64,000 nucleotides of DNA, from contig JBFMCV010000005.1 in the NCBI GenBank assembly GCA_040754335.1, forward strand, positions 186,001 through 250,000, written 5' to 3'. Source of the stretch: Thermodesulfobacteriota bacterium. Its GTDB lineage: Bacteria; Desulfobacterota_D; UBA1144; Nemesobacterales; UBA2774. Below the pieces are notes generated by a model. The model was not told the DNA's origin. It ran no database searches and saw only the letters and a program-made list of their open reading frames with translations. The translations under genes were made by a program, and so were the position numbers. Positions within the stretch are counted from its first letter, which is position 1; each line of letters begins with the position of its first letter. Below, one piece after another: positions 52,668 through 60,931 of the stretch.

Positions 52668-53081
52668 TTAATAATTTCCCAGAATCGAAGGGAAAAAATA
52701 CGCAATAGCCAACAGTATGATGAAAGCTATAAAGGATGATACTAATGAAGCAGATGCCCTATTCCTATAATCCGATGAAAAAATATACAAGTATGGATTA
52801 TCCTTGTACCTTTTATCAATTTTTCCTTTCTTTGTTGTGTGTTCATTTTGACCACCAAACACTATTAAGCAATAAACTATAAAACTGACCCCATATGTAA
52901 AAATAATAACTTCATAAGTACCTGTAATCTGTTGAACTATAATCCCATATCGTAATACTCCCCAAAAAATTCCAGGTAATATAACACCAACCATAACATT
53001 AAAAAATGGACCTCCAGTATTAATTAGATTTAATATGAAGAGCATTGTAATCATTAATAAAATACTTATAAGTATTGACAT
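52668..53081 (-). CDS. Hypothetical membrane protein
   Basis: A 137-residue protein with four likely transmembrane helices: about 4-22 (LISILLMITMLFILNLI), 28-46 (NVMVGVILPGIFWGVLRYG), 56-75 (TYEVIIFTYGVSFIVYCLIVF) and 113-131 (LVSSFIAFIILLAIAYFFP), plus a basic cytoplasmic loop (TTKKGKIDKRYKDN). Not recognised. It lies between a truncated metallopeptidase frame (4 bp upstream) and the nuclease-like gene (38 bp downstream), all on the minus strand, so the three may share a transcript. Confidence 0.6.
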   Translation of the reverse strand: MSILISILLMITMLFILNLINTGGPFFNVMVGVILPGIFWGVLRYGIIVQQITGTYEVIIFTYGVSFIVYCLIVFGGQNEHTTKKGKIDKRYKDNPYLYIFSSDYRNRASASLVSSFIAFIILLAIAYFFPSILGNY

Positions 53082-53084
53082 TGG

Positions 53085-53234
53085 TTACCCCCATGTAAGA
53101 TAAGATTTTGATAGAAACAAGAACATCTTCCCGTGGTGCGGATACCGGAGGTGCAGGAGCTCATGAACTATCACCACATCCCTTTTCTTCTTAGGTTCTT
53201 CCAATAAGTGTGTGGTGGCATACATTTTCTCCAT
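53085..53234 (-). pseudogene. Truncated zinc metallopeptidase (YgjP/DUF45-like) relic
   Basis: A 49-codon frame contains RDVVIVHELLHLRYPHHGKM, the HExxH zinc motif with the downstream HxxF-type spacing of YgjP/SprT-like metallopeptidases. The N-terminal substrate-binding half is missing; the reading frame is open a little upstream (GVRLVKVTTF) but has no family match. It is probably a decayed gene end, though a mini-protease cannot be excluded. The rest of 53235-53403 has no recognisable gene. Confidence 0.5.
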
Positions 53235-53403
53235 AAATGTGGTGACCTTAACTAATCTAACTCCAAAACCTCTGAATCACAAGAGACTGTCATAACTCAC
53301 AAAAATCTCTTTATAAAGGATTCAGCATGCTATAAGAGAATGCTTGTTATTTAATCCCTTATGTTTTAAAATGCGTGTATCTTCTTAGCCAAGGATAACC
53401 ATC

Positions 53404-54054
53404 ATGAGAAATGTATCTATCATAACCCGAACTATAATTTTGGTAACCATCTTTACATTTTTCCTTTTCGTTCACTTCGCAAGCTCACTGGAATTCTTCA
53501 ATATCAATGGGGTAACTTACGAACTACAGGAAATTGACATCGGAAGACAGCTTGGTTGTAGACCGGGGACATTTACTGCTGTGGTTATAAGGAATTCTGA
53601 ATCCCAAGAAGAGCTATGGTCTTACCCCAGCTCGACTGAGGTAAAGCAGAACTACTTTCATAACAATGAGTGCCCTTCCCTTGGAGCCGGTTACAAGGAA
53701 ATAGAACGTATTTGGAAAAGGGGAGAACCTAATAATGTGGATTTTATGGTTAAGTCGACTCGTTGTGCCGCAGCTTGTTATACTGGTTTGGTAACAATAT
53801 TCCGGTTTGATGGGAAGAATGTAACACAGGTTTTAGCTTTGAACGAAAAGTACATAACGGTTGATTTTATGGAGCCTGATTTTACGGCAATATATCAAAT
53901 ATATGATGGGGAATGCAACGCATGTCCTACGAAATGGGGTCGAGATGTATATAAGTGGAATGGGCAAACATATAAGCGTATTAAGAGTCAGGTCTCTAAA
54001 ACAAAGAGTGCTGAGCCACCATGGGAACATCAATTGCCAGAATTGAAGTATTAA
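53404..54054 (+). CDS. Hypothetical exported Cys-containing protein
   Basis: A 216-residue protein with a signal peptide (about 1-28, ILVTIFTFFLFVHFASSLEF region). The mature part is beta-rich with six Cys (QLGCRPGT; NNECPSL; STRCAAACYTG; DGECNACPTKWGRD), suggesting disulfides in the periplasm. No family recognised. Its stop is 3 bp before the next ATG, so the two genes probably form an operon. AT-rich, island-type codon use. Confidence 0.62.
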   Translation: MRNVSIITRTIILVTIFTFFLFVHFASSLEFFNINGVTYELQEIDIGRQLGCRPGTFTAVVIRNSESQEELWSYPSSTEVKQNYFHNNECPSLGAGYKEIERIWKRGEPNNVDFMVKSTRCAAACYTGLVTIFRFDGKNVTQVLALNEKYITVDFMEPDFTAIYQIYDGECNACPTKWGRDVYKWNGQTYKRIKSQVSKTKSAEPPWEHQLPELKY

Positions 54055-54057
54055 ACT

Positions 54058-54786
54058 ATGACAAATAGAATTACCAAACTTATAACATCCAACCAATATC
54101 ATCTGTGGACCGACGCTCTCCATGCAAGAGCACTAGCTAGGCAGTCTGACAATGAATGGGACAGAGGGGCATATGTCAGATGGGCTGTGAACACAGCTTG
54201 GACAGTGTTTGAAGTAGTATGCGAGGATGTAACAGGTGCATCTGGATTAGGGAATAGATTTAAGGATAATCTCAATGAAGCTCTCGCAGATGGTGGGTAT
54301 CCAGTTATTAAATGGGGAGAGGGTATATGGCAGAGAGTGGCTAATCTATATGAGGAGCGTAAAAGGTATACCCATAGGGGTATAACAGACGCTGATTTAT
54401 TCCCCGAATTATCGGTGGCCGAGAATGCGATTTCCGTAATAAGAAAAGCTATAATCAACATACACAATCACGTAAGCAAGGAGCCACCGGATTGGGCTTA
54501 CGATGACGCTGATTATGGTTTGATTGAAAGTGGAGCAAAATTATTTTCACCTAGTATACATCTTACACATATGAACGCTAAAGAATTTCCTCACGAGGAC
54601 TCCATAAGGATAGTCATTGTATCCCAAGGGAAAGAAACTGAAACTGACGTTTTTCCACCAGGTGCATCTTATCAAGCTCGTATTGAAGAGTTGATTAAGG
54701 GTTCGAATGTTCCAATGACTGCTATTAAGGTTTACCAAGGTGATACTTTAATTGAGGAATACGATGTACGGATAAGAGGTTCGTGA
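54058..54786 (+). CDS. Hypothetical protein with possible HEPN-type RNase motif
   Basis: A 242-residue cytosolic protein translated 3 bp after the previous gene. The N-terminal half (1-140) is alpha-helical and contains NLYEERKRYTHRGIT, in which Arg101-x4-His106 fits the Rx4-6H catalytic signature of HEPN ribonucleases found in toxin-antitoxin and defence systems. Helices before and after it (YVRWAVNTAWTVFEVVCEDV; SVIRKAIINIHNHV) match the HEPN four-helix pattern. The C-terminal part (150-242) is beta-rich. The HEPN reading is a hypothesis from one motif and helix context, not a firm family match. Confidence 0.5.
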   Translation: MTNRITKLITSNQYHLWTDALHARALARQSDNEWDRGAYVRWAVNTAWTVFEVVCEDVTGASGLGNRFKDNLNEALADGGYPVIKWGEGIWQRVANLYEERKRYTHRGITDADLFPELSVAENAISVIRKAIINIHNHVSKEPPDWAYDDADYGLIESGAKLFSPSIHLTHMNAKEFPHEDSIRIVIVSQGKETETDVFPPGASYQARIEELIKGSNVPMTAIKVYQGDTLIEEYDVRIRGS

Positions 54787-55508
54787 GGTGTTAGACACCC
54801 TTTATGAATAGTTCTCTGCTACTCCCCATTTATAAGCTCTCGTAAGACTTTGGAATGTGCTAATTTCGGTGGCAAATATTAGCGTAAGCAGGCTTATACG
54901 GCGACTTTTTACAAAAGTAGGGGGTTTGTGCGTGTTTAAACTTAAAAACCGTTTTAAGCGGCTAATTTGGGGATTTAAGTAGCAGTGAATTTGAATGAAA
55001 TAAAGATGTGGATGGTGACAAGATGTTAGCGGTTATACAGCCCCCCCTAATTTATCCTGTCCGTGTTTTAAAGGAACCGGGAACGAGCGGGAAAGGTCGC
55101 TTCATCAGAGTGTACTAACACTGCCTAGTCCATGGCTTATTTGCATCATCTTGTTAAATTGACTCTAAAAGGTATTTAGTGGAAAAACAGTCAGGAAATC
55201 GAATAGAATCCGCCGAATAGTATTTATTCTTCACTAGGAAAACGAAATGAGCAAACATTATTCTCATTTACAAGATTAACAAAAGTACTCCATAGCAATA
55301 GATACAGATTGATTAGTGCACAGATTCTTCTAAATCATTGGAGAATTATCTGGAGTATCTAACTTGGAAGGTGAACCGCTTTCTGAGGAATTGACACAGA
55401 TGGCGTATGCTAAAAAACGGATTGATACACGAGAAAATTATCATCAACCTAATACTGATATTGGATGTAAGATATTCGTAAATTCTTTCAAAGATACAAA
55501 CAGAAAAA
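54787..55508. other. Non-coding AT-rich stretch, possible plasmid-type origin
   Basis: No convincing gene over about 700 bp. A hairpin-capable CTTAAAA/TTTTAAG pair lies near 54949-54967, and a C-run (CCCCCC) near 55042. Given the HUH replication initiator 1 kb to the right, a double-strand origin for rolling-circle replication could be here, but no nick-site consensus was recognised. Confidence 0.3.
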
Positions 55509-55628
55509 TTAACTATTCAGTCTGTAAGCATCCTCAGAATAAGAAATCGTCTTATTCCCCATTATGATAACGCATCTATCAAAAGGGGCATCAACACCTG
55601 CCGTTGTCAATTCATTTGAGGTCATCAT
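55509..55628 (-). pseudogene. SF2 helicase / restriction-subunit relic
   Basis: A 39-codon frame reads MTSNELTTAGVDAPFDRCVI then IMGNK. The segment SNELTTAGVDAP resembles motif V of superfamily 2 helicases in restriction R subunits (usually LTTGVDAP, with one inserted Ala here). The flanking motifs are absent, so it is a fragment of a lost restriction or helicase gene. The match is short. Confidence 0.35.
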
Positions 55629-55836
55629 CCGCCTGCCTCCGATGTTGTATACCCCATAAAAGACCATAGATAAATGCTACTAAGCTCAACTTGTAGTTTA
55701 CAAGAAAAATCAACTCAAATATTTCATTATTATGATATACCTATACTATTCAAGAGAGGAAAATCCTCAACTTGTTTCGGTCTGAATGTAAGTAGCAATC
55801 GACTAACCCACTAATTCAGTGGTCTCGAATGCAAAT

Positions 55837-56415
55837 TTACCCCTCTCGTTCTATTCGAGGGATGAAAATATCAGGTTCAACCCCTTTGCGGATGTGCTTC
55901 GTCATGTAACGAATTGCACCCCCGGCTGGGTCGTAAGGCTTTATCACTGCATGCCCATTAACAATCCGGTCAAGCAAAGGTCCAGCCTTATCTTTTCGTT
56001 GTCCGTTAGTCTTCCAGAGCTTAGCCATGTACTCCCTGTTAATCTCTTTTAGCCCTTTAGCACCTAGCAGGGCGTGAAAGTGAAGGATTCCCCTTTTCTG
56101 ATACTCTATAGAGAGCGCATACCGAATGCCAAGCCCTTCCTGTTTATACTCCTCGCCGAAGAGTTCAAGGTTAAGAGACTCAAGCCACTTCTCGAATCGC
56201 TTCTTAGCAATCCAGGGCTTTATCTCGTCTCGAAATGTTAAAGTGACAAACAGGTCGTAGTCATAACGAGAGATAAATTCTCGCCAGGCCTCTTGCAAAT
56301 CGAGCTTTATCCAGCCTGTTCTGAGAGGCTCATACTCGCTTTGTTTTTGCTTATTCTTAGGCATATTATTACCTAAGCTATTACCATTCCACTTATTTCT
56401 GCTTTTCACTCTCAT
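55837..56415 (-). CDS. HUH replication initiator (rolling-circle Rep-like)
   Basis: A 192-residue protein from an ATG with GGGGGAGGA upstream. Motif 1 is LFVTLTFRDE (55-64), motif 2 is the metal-binding HUH HFH at 112-114 in GILHFHALLG, and motif 3 is AIRYMTKHI with Tyr170 and Lys173. This is the full set of rolling-circle Rep and relaxase-type HUH endonucleases with one catalytic Tyr. It would nick a plasmid or phage origin and prime replication of an excised circle. It lies 200 bp downstream of a broken excisionase on the same strand. Confidence 0.8.
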   Translation of the reverse strand: MRVKSRNKWNGNSLGNNMPKNKQKQSEYEPLRTGWIKLDLQEAWREFISRYDYDLFVTLTFRDEIKPWIAKKRFEKWLESLNLELFGEEYKQEGLGIRYALSIEYQKRGILHFHALLGAKGLKEINREYMAKLWKTNGQRKDKAGPLLDRIVNGHAVIKPYDPAGGAIRYMTKHIRKGVEPDIFIPRIEREG

Positions 56416-56614
56416 TCCTCCCCCTCTTTATCTGCAAATTCAGTAAGTTTTTTAAATTTAAATCCCATGCTCACTACTCCACTAGGAAAACGCGATAAAA
56501 TTTTTTAGGCCCTTAGTATCTATCTAGGCGTGAAATTGCAATATGTGCCCCGCTTGTGATTCACGTAAGCGACCGAATACCGACTGATTCAAATTAATAC
56601 TGTTCGGGATATTT

Positions 56615-56815
56615 TTACTCACCTTTCCCTCTGCTTATATTCAAATCGCATCTGAATGTCTTTAACCAATTTTCAAAATCCTGTATTGGGATTAAAACTT
56701 TTGAACCGTATTTCAACATAGGTAATTCTCTTCTAGCTGAGTGTCGATATTATGTCCATTTACTCAATCCAGAGTACTCCGCAGCTTCGGAAATCGTCAT
56801 ATATTTTTGTTCCAT
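56615..56815 (-). pseudogene. Excisionase/HTH_17 protein with in-frame TAA
   Basis: A 67-codon frame starting ATG at 56815 reads MTISEAAEYSGLSKWT, TAA (56750-56752), YRHSARRELPMLKYGSKVLI and PIQDFENWL, then ends at 56615. The two parts together form a complete MerR-like excisionase (helix-turn-helix, then xxGxxxxIPxxxFExWL). The stop occupies the position where the family usually has Leu or Ile (TLYR), so a single TTA to TAA change explains it. The broken gene would leave the element unable to excise by this factor. Confidence 0.75.
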
Positions 56816-57110
56816 AAATACATCTCCGGCGGCTTTTTTGGCCTATTTGTTTTGCCCCTATACTTTTATTGTACTCATGGGTAGACGTTTGGATTTCCTA
56901 GTATTTATAAAATAATAAAAATTTGTTTTGGATTCGCGTTGACCCGGGTTTTGACGTTTACTTCAAATAAATGCATTCTGAATACTCCTACACTTAGAGA
57001 TGGGTGAAAAGAAAAATCTCTTACAGTCACTTTCTTAGTGGTTTATTTTGTGAGAAGAGAAGAAGATAGATTAGATTAAAATAGTAGGGACTATTTGAGG
57101 GAATTAATAT
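56816..57110. other. AT-rich spacer at right end of island
   Basis: No gene seen. It separates the excisionase pseudogene from tRNA-Gln. It presumably contains the right junction of the island, but no repeat of comM or of the tRNA 3' end was recognised. Confidence 0.4.
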
Positions 57111-57184
57111 TGGCTGGGGCACTAGGATTCGAACCTAGACTGATGGATCCAGAGTCCATAGTACTACCATTATACTATGCCCCA
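57111..57184 (-). tRNA. tRNA-Gln (anticodon CTG), CCA encoded
   Basis: Read on the minus strand: acceptor TGGGGCA pairs with TGCCCCA, discriminator G, encoded CCA (57113-57111). The anticodon stem ATGGA/TCCAT encloses CTCTGGA with anticodon CTG. The T arm CTAGG/CCTAG encloses TTCGAAT. The 3' end faces the island, a common arrangement at tRNA attachment sites. Confidence 0.92.
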
Positions 57185-57292
57185 GTAGACCTTAAAGTAT
57201 TTATAATTATGCCTTTTCCGTCAAGTATCTTGATAGCATTCGCCCATTTGATAAAATAGAACTGTAGAAAAACAAGCGAAAGGAGATATTGC

Positions 57293-57472
57293 ATGCCCGC
57301 TAAAACTCTTACCGTAAAGGCGAAAAACAAGGAAGAGCTCAAAAAAAACGTGGAAAAGGCTTTAAAAGAAGCGTCCAAACACGGCATGATTTTTGTAAAA
57401 CAGGGGTATAAGGAAAACAGGGTCAAAAAATCCAGGGGCGAATACGAGATTGAAATCGAGGTACACTCTTAA
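57293..57472 (+). CDS. Small basic hypothetical protein
   Basis: A 59-residue frame with ATG at 57293 and AGGAGA 7-12 bases upstream. Lys/Glu-rich: KTLTVKAKNKEELKKNVEKA, then IFVKQGYKENRVKKSRGEYE and a beta-type end IEIEVHS. Not recognised; the outline is a helix followed by strands. It lies 12 bp upstream of queF on the same strand, so it is probably co-transcribed with it. Host-like composition. Confidence 0.65.
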   Translation: MPAKTLTVKAKNKEELKKNVEKALKEASKHGMIFVKQGYKENRVKKSRGEYEIEIEVHS

Positions 57473-57484
57473 ACATAAATCAAG

Positions 57485-57877
57485 ATGCAAATGACCCCTT
57501 CACAAAAGCTCGAGACGTTCGAAAATCAATACCCCGGCAGGGAATACGAGATCGACATCACCTGTCCCGAATTCACATGCGTGTGTCCCAAGACCGGTCA
57601 GCCGGACTTTGCCACGATCAACATCAAATACGTACCCGACCGGCTCTGCATAGAGCTCAAATCGCTCAAGCTCTATATCTTTTCTTACCGTGACGTCGGC
57701 ACCTTCCACGAGCACGTGACCAATAAAATCCTCGACGACATAGTAGAAGCGTGCAAACCGCTTAGAGCCGAGGTCACCGGAGACTTCAACGTGCGCGGCG
57801 GAATCAAGACAGTCGTAAAGGCATCCTATCACAAGAGCGAGAGCGGTAAAGCGGGATTCAAGCAGCAGACGAATTAA
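57485..57877 (+). CDS. queF: NADPH-dependent preQ0 reductase QueF
   Basis: Reduces the nitrile 7-cyano-7-deazaguanine (preQ0) to preQ1 for queuosine in tRNA. The 130-residue unimodular type. The catalytic Cys34 lies in [12 protein letters not shown] with Asp41, the NADPH-binding motif is [14 protein letters not shown], and the following [14 protein letters not shown] is standard. No other que genes are adjacent. Confidence 0.95.
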   Translation: MQMTPSQKLETFENQYPGREYEIDITCPEFTCVCPKTGQPDFATINIKYVPDRLCIELKSLKLYIFSYRDVGTFHEHVTNKILDDIVEACKPLRAEVTGDFNVRGGIKTVVKASYHKSESGKAGFKQQTN

Positions 57878-57977
57878 TACAGGCGCAGCAAACCTTGTGC
57901 GTCATCCGTGATTTCGCGGATGGCCGGATGACGGTCAGTTGAATACTCCCGTCCCGGCGTATATAGGCAGGCGACCG

Positions 57978-58790
57978 ATGCTTGTGAAGATCCAGATCAC
58001 GATAACCGCGTTGATTATAGCCGTGATAATCGGCGTGGCCCTCGCAGCGCCGTACGTCGCGCCGTACGCATACGACGAGACCGACTTCAGGAACGCGCTC
58101 GCGAAGCCCGGGGGCAAACACCTGATGGGCACGGACCAGGAGGGCAGAGACCTCCTCAGCAGGATAATATACGGCTCGAGGGTGTCCATAACCGTCGCAC
58201 TCGGCACGGCGCTCATCGCGCTGATAATAGGGACGTTTTACGGCGCTGTCTCAGGTTACATGGGCGGGAAGACGGACGAGGCGATGATGAGGCTCGTCGA
58301 CATATTCTATTCACTCCCCGACCTCCTTCTCATAGTCCTCATTACGCTCGTCATCGGCAGGGGCGTCCTCGGGATCGTGCTCGCGCTCGGCCTCACGGCG
58401 TGGATGCGCGTGGCGAGGATCGTGAGGGGGAGCGTCCTCCAGTTAAAAGGGGTCGAATTCGTCCAGTCGGCGAAGAGCCTCGGCGCCTCCCCTTCGAGGA
58501 TACTCGGCTACCACATCATTCCGAACATACTGAGTCCGCTCATAATAACGCTCACATTCGCGGTGCCCTACGCAATACTCGCGGAATCAACCTTGAGCTT
58601 TTTAGGACTCGGCATCGCTCCGCCCGAGTCGAGCTGGGGGACGCTCGCGAGCACGGGATGGCAGGGTATGAGGACATTCCCCCACCTCATAGTATTCCCG
58701 AGCCTAGCTATTTTTATTACGGCATTTTCATTTAATCTATTCGGCGAGGGCATGAGGGATTACCTCGATCCGCAAAAAAGAGGGAGGTGA
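57978..58790 (+). CDS. ABC transporter permease, DppC/OppC type (orphan)
   Basis: Inner-membrane permease of a dipeptide/oligopeptide/nickel ABC importer. The preferred start is the ATG at 57978 (MLVKIQITITALIIAVIIGV, 270 residues); a TTG at 57939 would add 13 residues. The OppC family signature is present: HLMGTDQEGRDLLSRIIYGS, MRLVDIFYSLPDLLLIVLIT, and the EAA loop FVQSAKSLGASPSRILGYHI before helix 5. It ends FNLFGEGMRDYLDPQKRGR as usual. The companion permease, binding protein and ATPases are not in this window. Its stop overlaps the region of the next gene's start. Confidence 0.9.
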   Translation: MLVKIQITITALIIAVIIGVALAAPYVAPYAYDETDFRNALAKPGGKHLMGTDQEGRDLLSRIIYGSRVSITVALGTALIALIIGTFYGAVSGYMGGKTDEAMMRLVDIFYSLPDLLLIVLITLVIGRGVLGIVLALGLTAWMRVARIVRGSVLQLKGVEFVQSAKSLGASPSRILGYHIIPNILSPLIITLTFAVPYAILAESTLSFLGLGIAPPESSWGTLASTGWQGMRTFPHLIVFPSLAIFITAFSFNLFGEGMRDYLDPQKRGR

Positions 58791-58792
58791 GT

Positions 58793-60931
58793 ATGCTGAA
58801 GACTCTGAAGAAAGACCGGCCGGGAAGCGGCATGAAGCCGCACATTCTTTTGTATGCGCTTTCGTATGCCGCGCTTTACTCCGCGGTTGCAATATCCGCC
58901 ATCTTCACTTTTCATTCGTCCGCGCGCGCCCAGATAAACTGCCAGTCCGAAATCTACCTGCCCGCAAAGACGGATGCCGAGGACAGGTTCAAAAAGGGTT
59001 ACTGCTTCATACAGCTCGGACAGTTCCAGGAAGGCGTGACACGGCTTACCGGTTTGGAAACCGAGCTCCCCGTAATAGCAGACTACGTTATCTATTATCA
59101 GGGGGCGGGGTATGAGAACCTGGGCGACCTCGCAAACGCGGCCGCGCAATTCAACAAGGTCATAACCGGTTACCCCGACAGCGGCGTCAGGAAAAAGACC
59201 CTCGCTAGGCTCGGCGGCATATACACGGAGTCAGGCGACTACGCCAACGCCGAGCGCATATTCAGGTCCCTCTACGCCGAGGAAAGCGACAGGGAGCTCA
59301 AGGCGTCCTCTCTCGAAAGCCTCGGTCAAGCCCTCGAGAAAGAGGGGAAATACTCCGAGGCAGTGAATACTTATAAACAGGTGTGGGTCGAATTCCCCGA
59401 GACAAAATCCTCTTACAGCGCGCAGAAAGCAGCAAAGGAGGTCGGTGCTGCCACGGGCGTCCCGTTCGTACCGACCGAATCCGATTACCTCCAGAGGGCA
59501 GACAAGCTTTATGAGCTCTCGAGGTGGTCTTCCGCTGCACAGAACTATGATATGGTCACGTCCCTGAGCACTGACGCAAGAACCAGAAAGGGCATAGCCA
59601 TGGTCAACGCGGGCAGGCTCAACGAAGCCGAAAACGTGCTGAGCGGGATCGATTCCCCCGAGTCCCTTTTCTGGAGGGGAAAGCTCAAATCGAAACAGGG
59701 TCTCGACGGGGAAGCCGCATCGCTCTACACCAGTATCCATACCCGATTCTCCTCGAGCGAGCTCGCGCCCGAAGGGCTTTACAACGCGGGGAGGCTCTAT
59801 CAGATAAACGACGATTTCGACAGGGCGATAAAGACCTACGACCTACTCATAAGGACTTACCCTAAAAACAGCTTCTCAGAGGACGGCGCGTGGAACCTGG
59901 GCTGGATATATTACAAACGGGGAATGTATGCGGAAGCGCTTGCAACATTTTCGGCGTTCACCAACTCGTCCTCCGCCTTCAACGCGGCAAACTCGAGGTA
60001 CTGGAAGGCAAGGACGCTCGAAAAGCAGGGAAGGAGGGACGAGGCGAGAGCCGAGTACATGGAGCTAGCCGGGATGACCACCCCGACATACCACTCTTAT
60101 ATGGCTCAAAAGAAAACGGGGTACACGCCCGCTTATCCGAACGTGAGCCCCGAAGCGACGACGCTCAACCCCTCGGCCGCCGCGAAGAAGGAAAAGGCCG
60201 AGATGCTTATCAGGCTCGGACTGCCCGAGGACGCGAGGCTCGAGATCGAAAAGATGGAGGCGCTGGCGAACACCAAGGAGGAATTCGTCGCGGTCAGTCT
60301 CCTTTATTCGAAAGTGGAGGATTACTATAACTCCATAAAAGTGGCCCAGGACATCGGGCTCCCCCAGGCCAACAGCCTTTCTTTTCCGCGAGGCTACAGG
60401 GACATAGTTGCTTCATATGCGAAAAAATACGGCGTCGACGAGCTGCTCGTCTACTCCGTCATTAGGGAAGAGAGCAGGTTCCAGAAAGACGTCGTCTCCC
60501 CCGCAGACGCAGTAGGCCTCATGCAGCTCATCCCCCCCACAGCGAGGACGGTAGCGAGCCAGATCGGGCTGAGCGGCTTCACTACCGAGATGCTGACTAT
60601 CCCGAGAATAAACATCGAGATGGGCATTTTTTACCTGAGTCAGGTCCTCGATCAGTTCGACGGTGACGTGGAGCTCGCGCTCGCGAGCTATAACGCAGGC
60701 CCCGGCAGGGCGGCCGACTGGAAAGTCGATTTCTACGGGCTCGAGAAGGACGAGTTCATAGAAGAGATTCCGTTCAGGGAGACGAGAAACTACATAAGGA
60801 GAATATTGAGGAGCTACGGGGCATACAAGGCGATATACGGGAATTCAGCCGTGGCTGCGCCGGTGAATACGGCCCCGGCTGAGAATTCCTCTCCCGCTCA
60901 GAGCACGGTGACGAACAGCCCGGTTAATTAG
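58793..60931 (+). CDS. slt: Soluble-type lytic murein transglycosylase with TPR repeats (Slt70-like)
   Basis: Cleaves glycan strands of murein to anhydroMurNAc ends, the substrate stream for the nagZ/anmK/murQ operon at the left of the window. From the ATG at 58793 (GGGAGG just upstream) the protein has 712 residues. It has a hydrophobic export segment (about 13-45), a long superhelix of TPR-like repeats (about 60-530), then the SLT catalytic domain (about 540-670) with Glu560 in VIREESRFQ, the motif GLMQLIPPTA, ASYNAGPGR and the Arg/Tyr end ETRNYIRRILRSYGAY. The tail is Ala/Pro/Asn-rich. It overlaps convergently with hisH by four bases. Confidence 0.9.
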   Translation: MLKTLKKDRPGSGMKPHILLYALSYAALYSAVAISAIFTFHSSARAQINCQSEIYLPAKTDAEDRFKKGYCFIQLGQFQEGVTRLTGLETELPVIADYVIYYQGAGYENLGDLANAAAQFNKVITGYPDSGVRKKTLARLGGIYTESGDYANAERIFRSLYAEESDRELKASSLESLGQALEKEGKYSEAVNTYKQVWVEFPETKSSYSAQKAAKEVGAATGVPFVPTESDYLQRADKLYELSRWSSAAQNYDMVTSLSTDARTRKGIAMVNAGRLNEAENVLSGIDSPESLFWRGKLKSKQGLDGEAASLYTSIHTRFSSSELAPEGLYNAGRLYQINDDFDRAIKTYDLLIRTYPKNSFSEDGAWNLGWIYYKRGMYAEALATFSAFTNSSSAFNAANSRYWKARTLEKQGRRDEARAEYMELAGMTTPTYHSYMAQKKTGYTPAYPNVSPEATTLNPSAAAKKEKAEMLIRLGLPEDARLEIEKMEALANTKEEFVAVSLLYSKVEDYYNSIKVAQDIGLPQANSLSFPRGYRDIVASYAKKYGVDELLVYSVIREESRFQKDVVSPADAVGLMQLIPPTARTVASQIGLSGFTTEMLTIPRINIEMGIFYLSQVLDQFDGDVELALASYNAGPGRAADWKVDFYGLEKDEFIEEIPFRETRNYIRRILRSYGAYKAIYGNSAVAAPVNTAPAENSSPAQSTVTNSPVN

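Larger units (their letters stand above)
43831..57110. mobile_element. AT-rich genomic island inserted in comM
   Basis: The base composition drops abruptly to AT-rich at 43876 and returns to host-like after about 57290. Contents: large serine recombinase at the left edge, IS3 relics, DNA methyltransferase, tyrosine recombinase, unknown AT-rich genes, nuclease-like gene, HUH Rep and broken excisionase. The left junction is within comM. The right junction is not seen as comM sequence; the first host landmark is tRNA-Gln at 57111. The element may be composite or have lost its right end by deletion. Boundaries: left firm to about 20 bp, right approximate. Confidence 0.8.

Noticed and set aside
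54099-54467. 122-codon frame antisense to the HEPN-like gene
   Set aside because: Fully overlapped by a better-supported plus-strand gene coupled to its neighbour.
55364-55567. 67-codon plus-strand frame starting TTG
   Set aside because: No ribosome site and it overlaps the minus-strand helicase relic; judged accidental.
57111-57290. tRNA-Gln 3' end as a proven attachment site of the island
   Set aside because: No duplicate of the tRNA 3' end was found at the other end of the island or near the tyrosine recombinase; only the location is suggestive.
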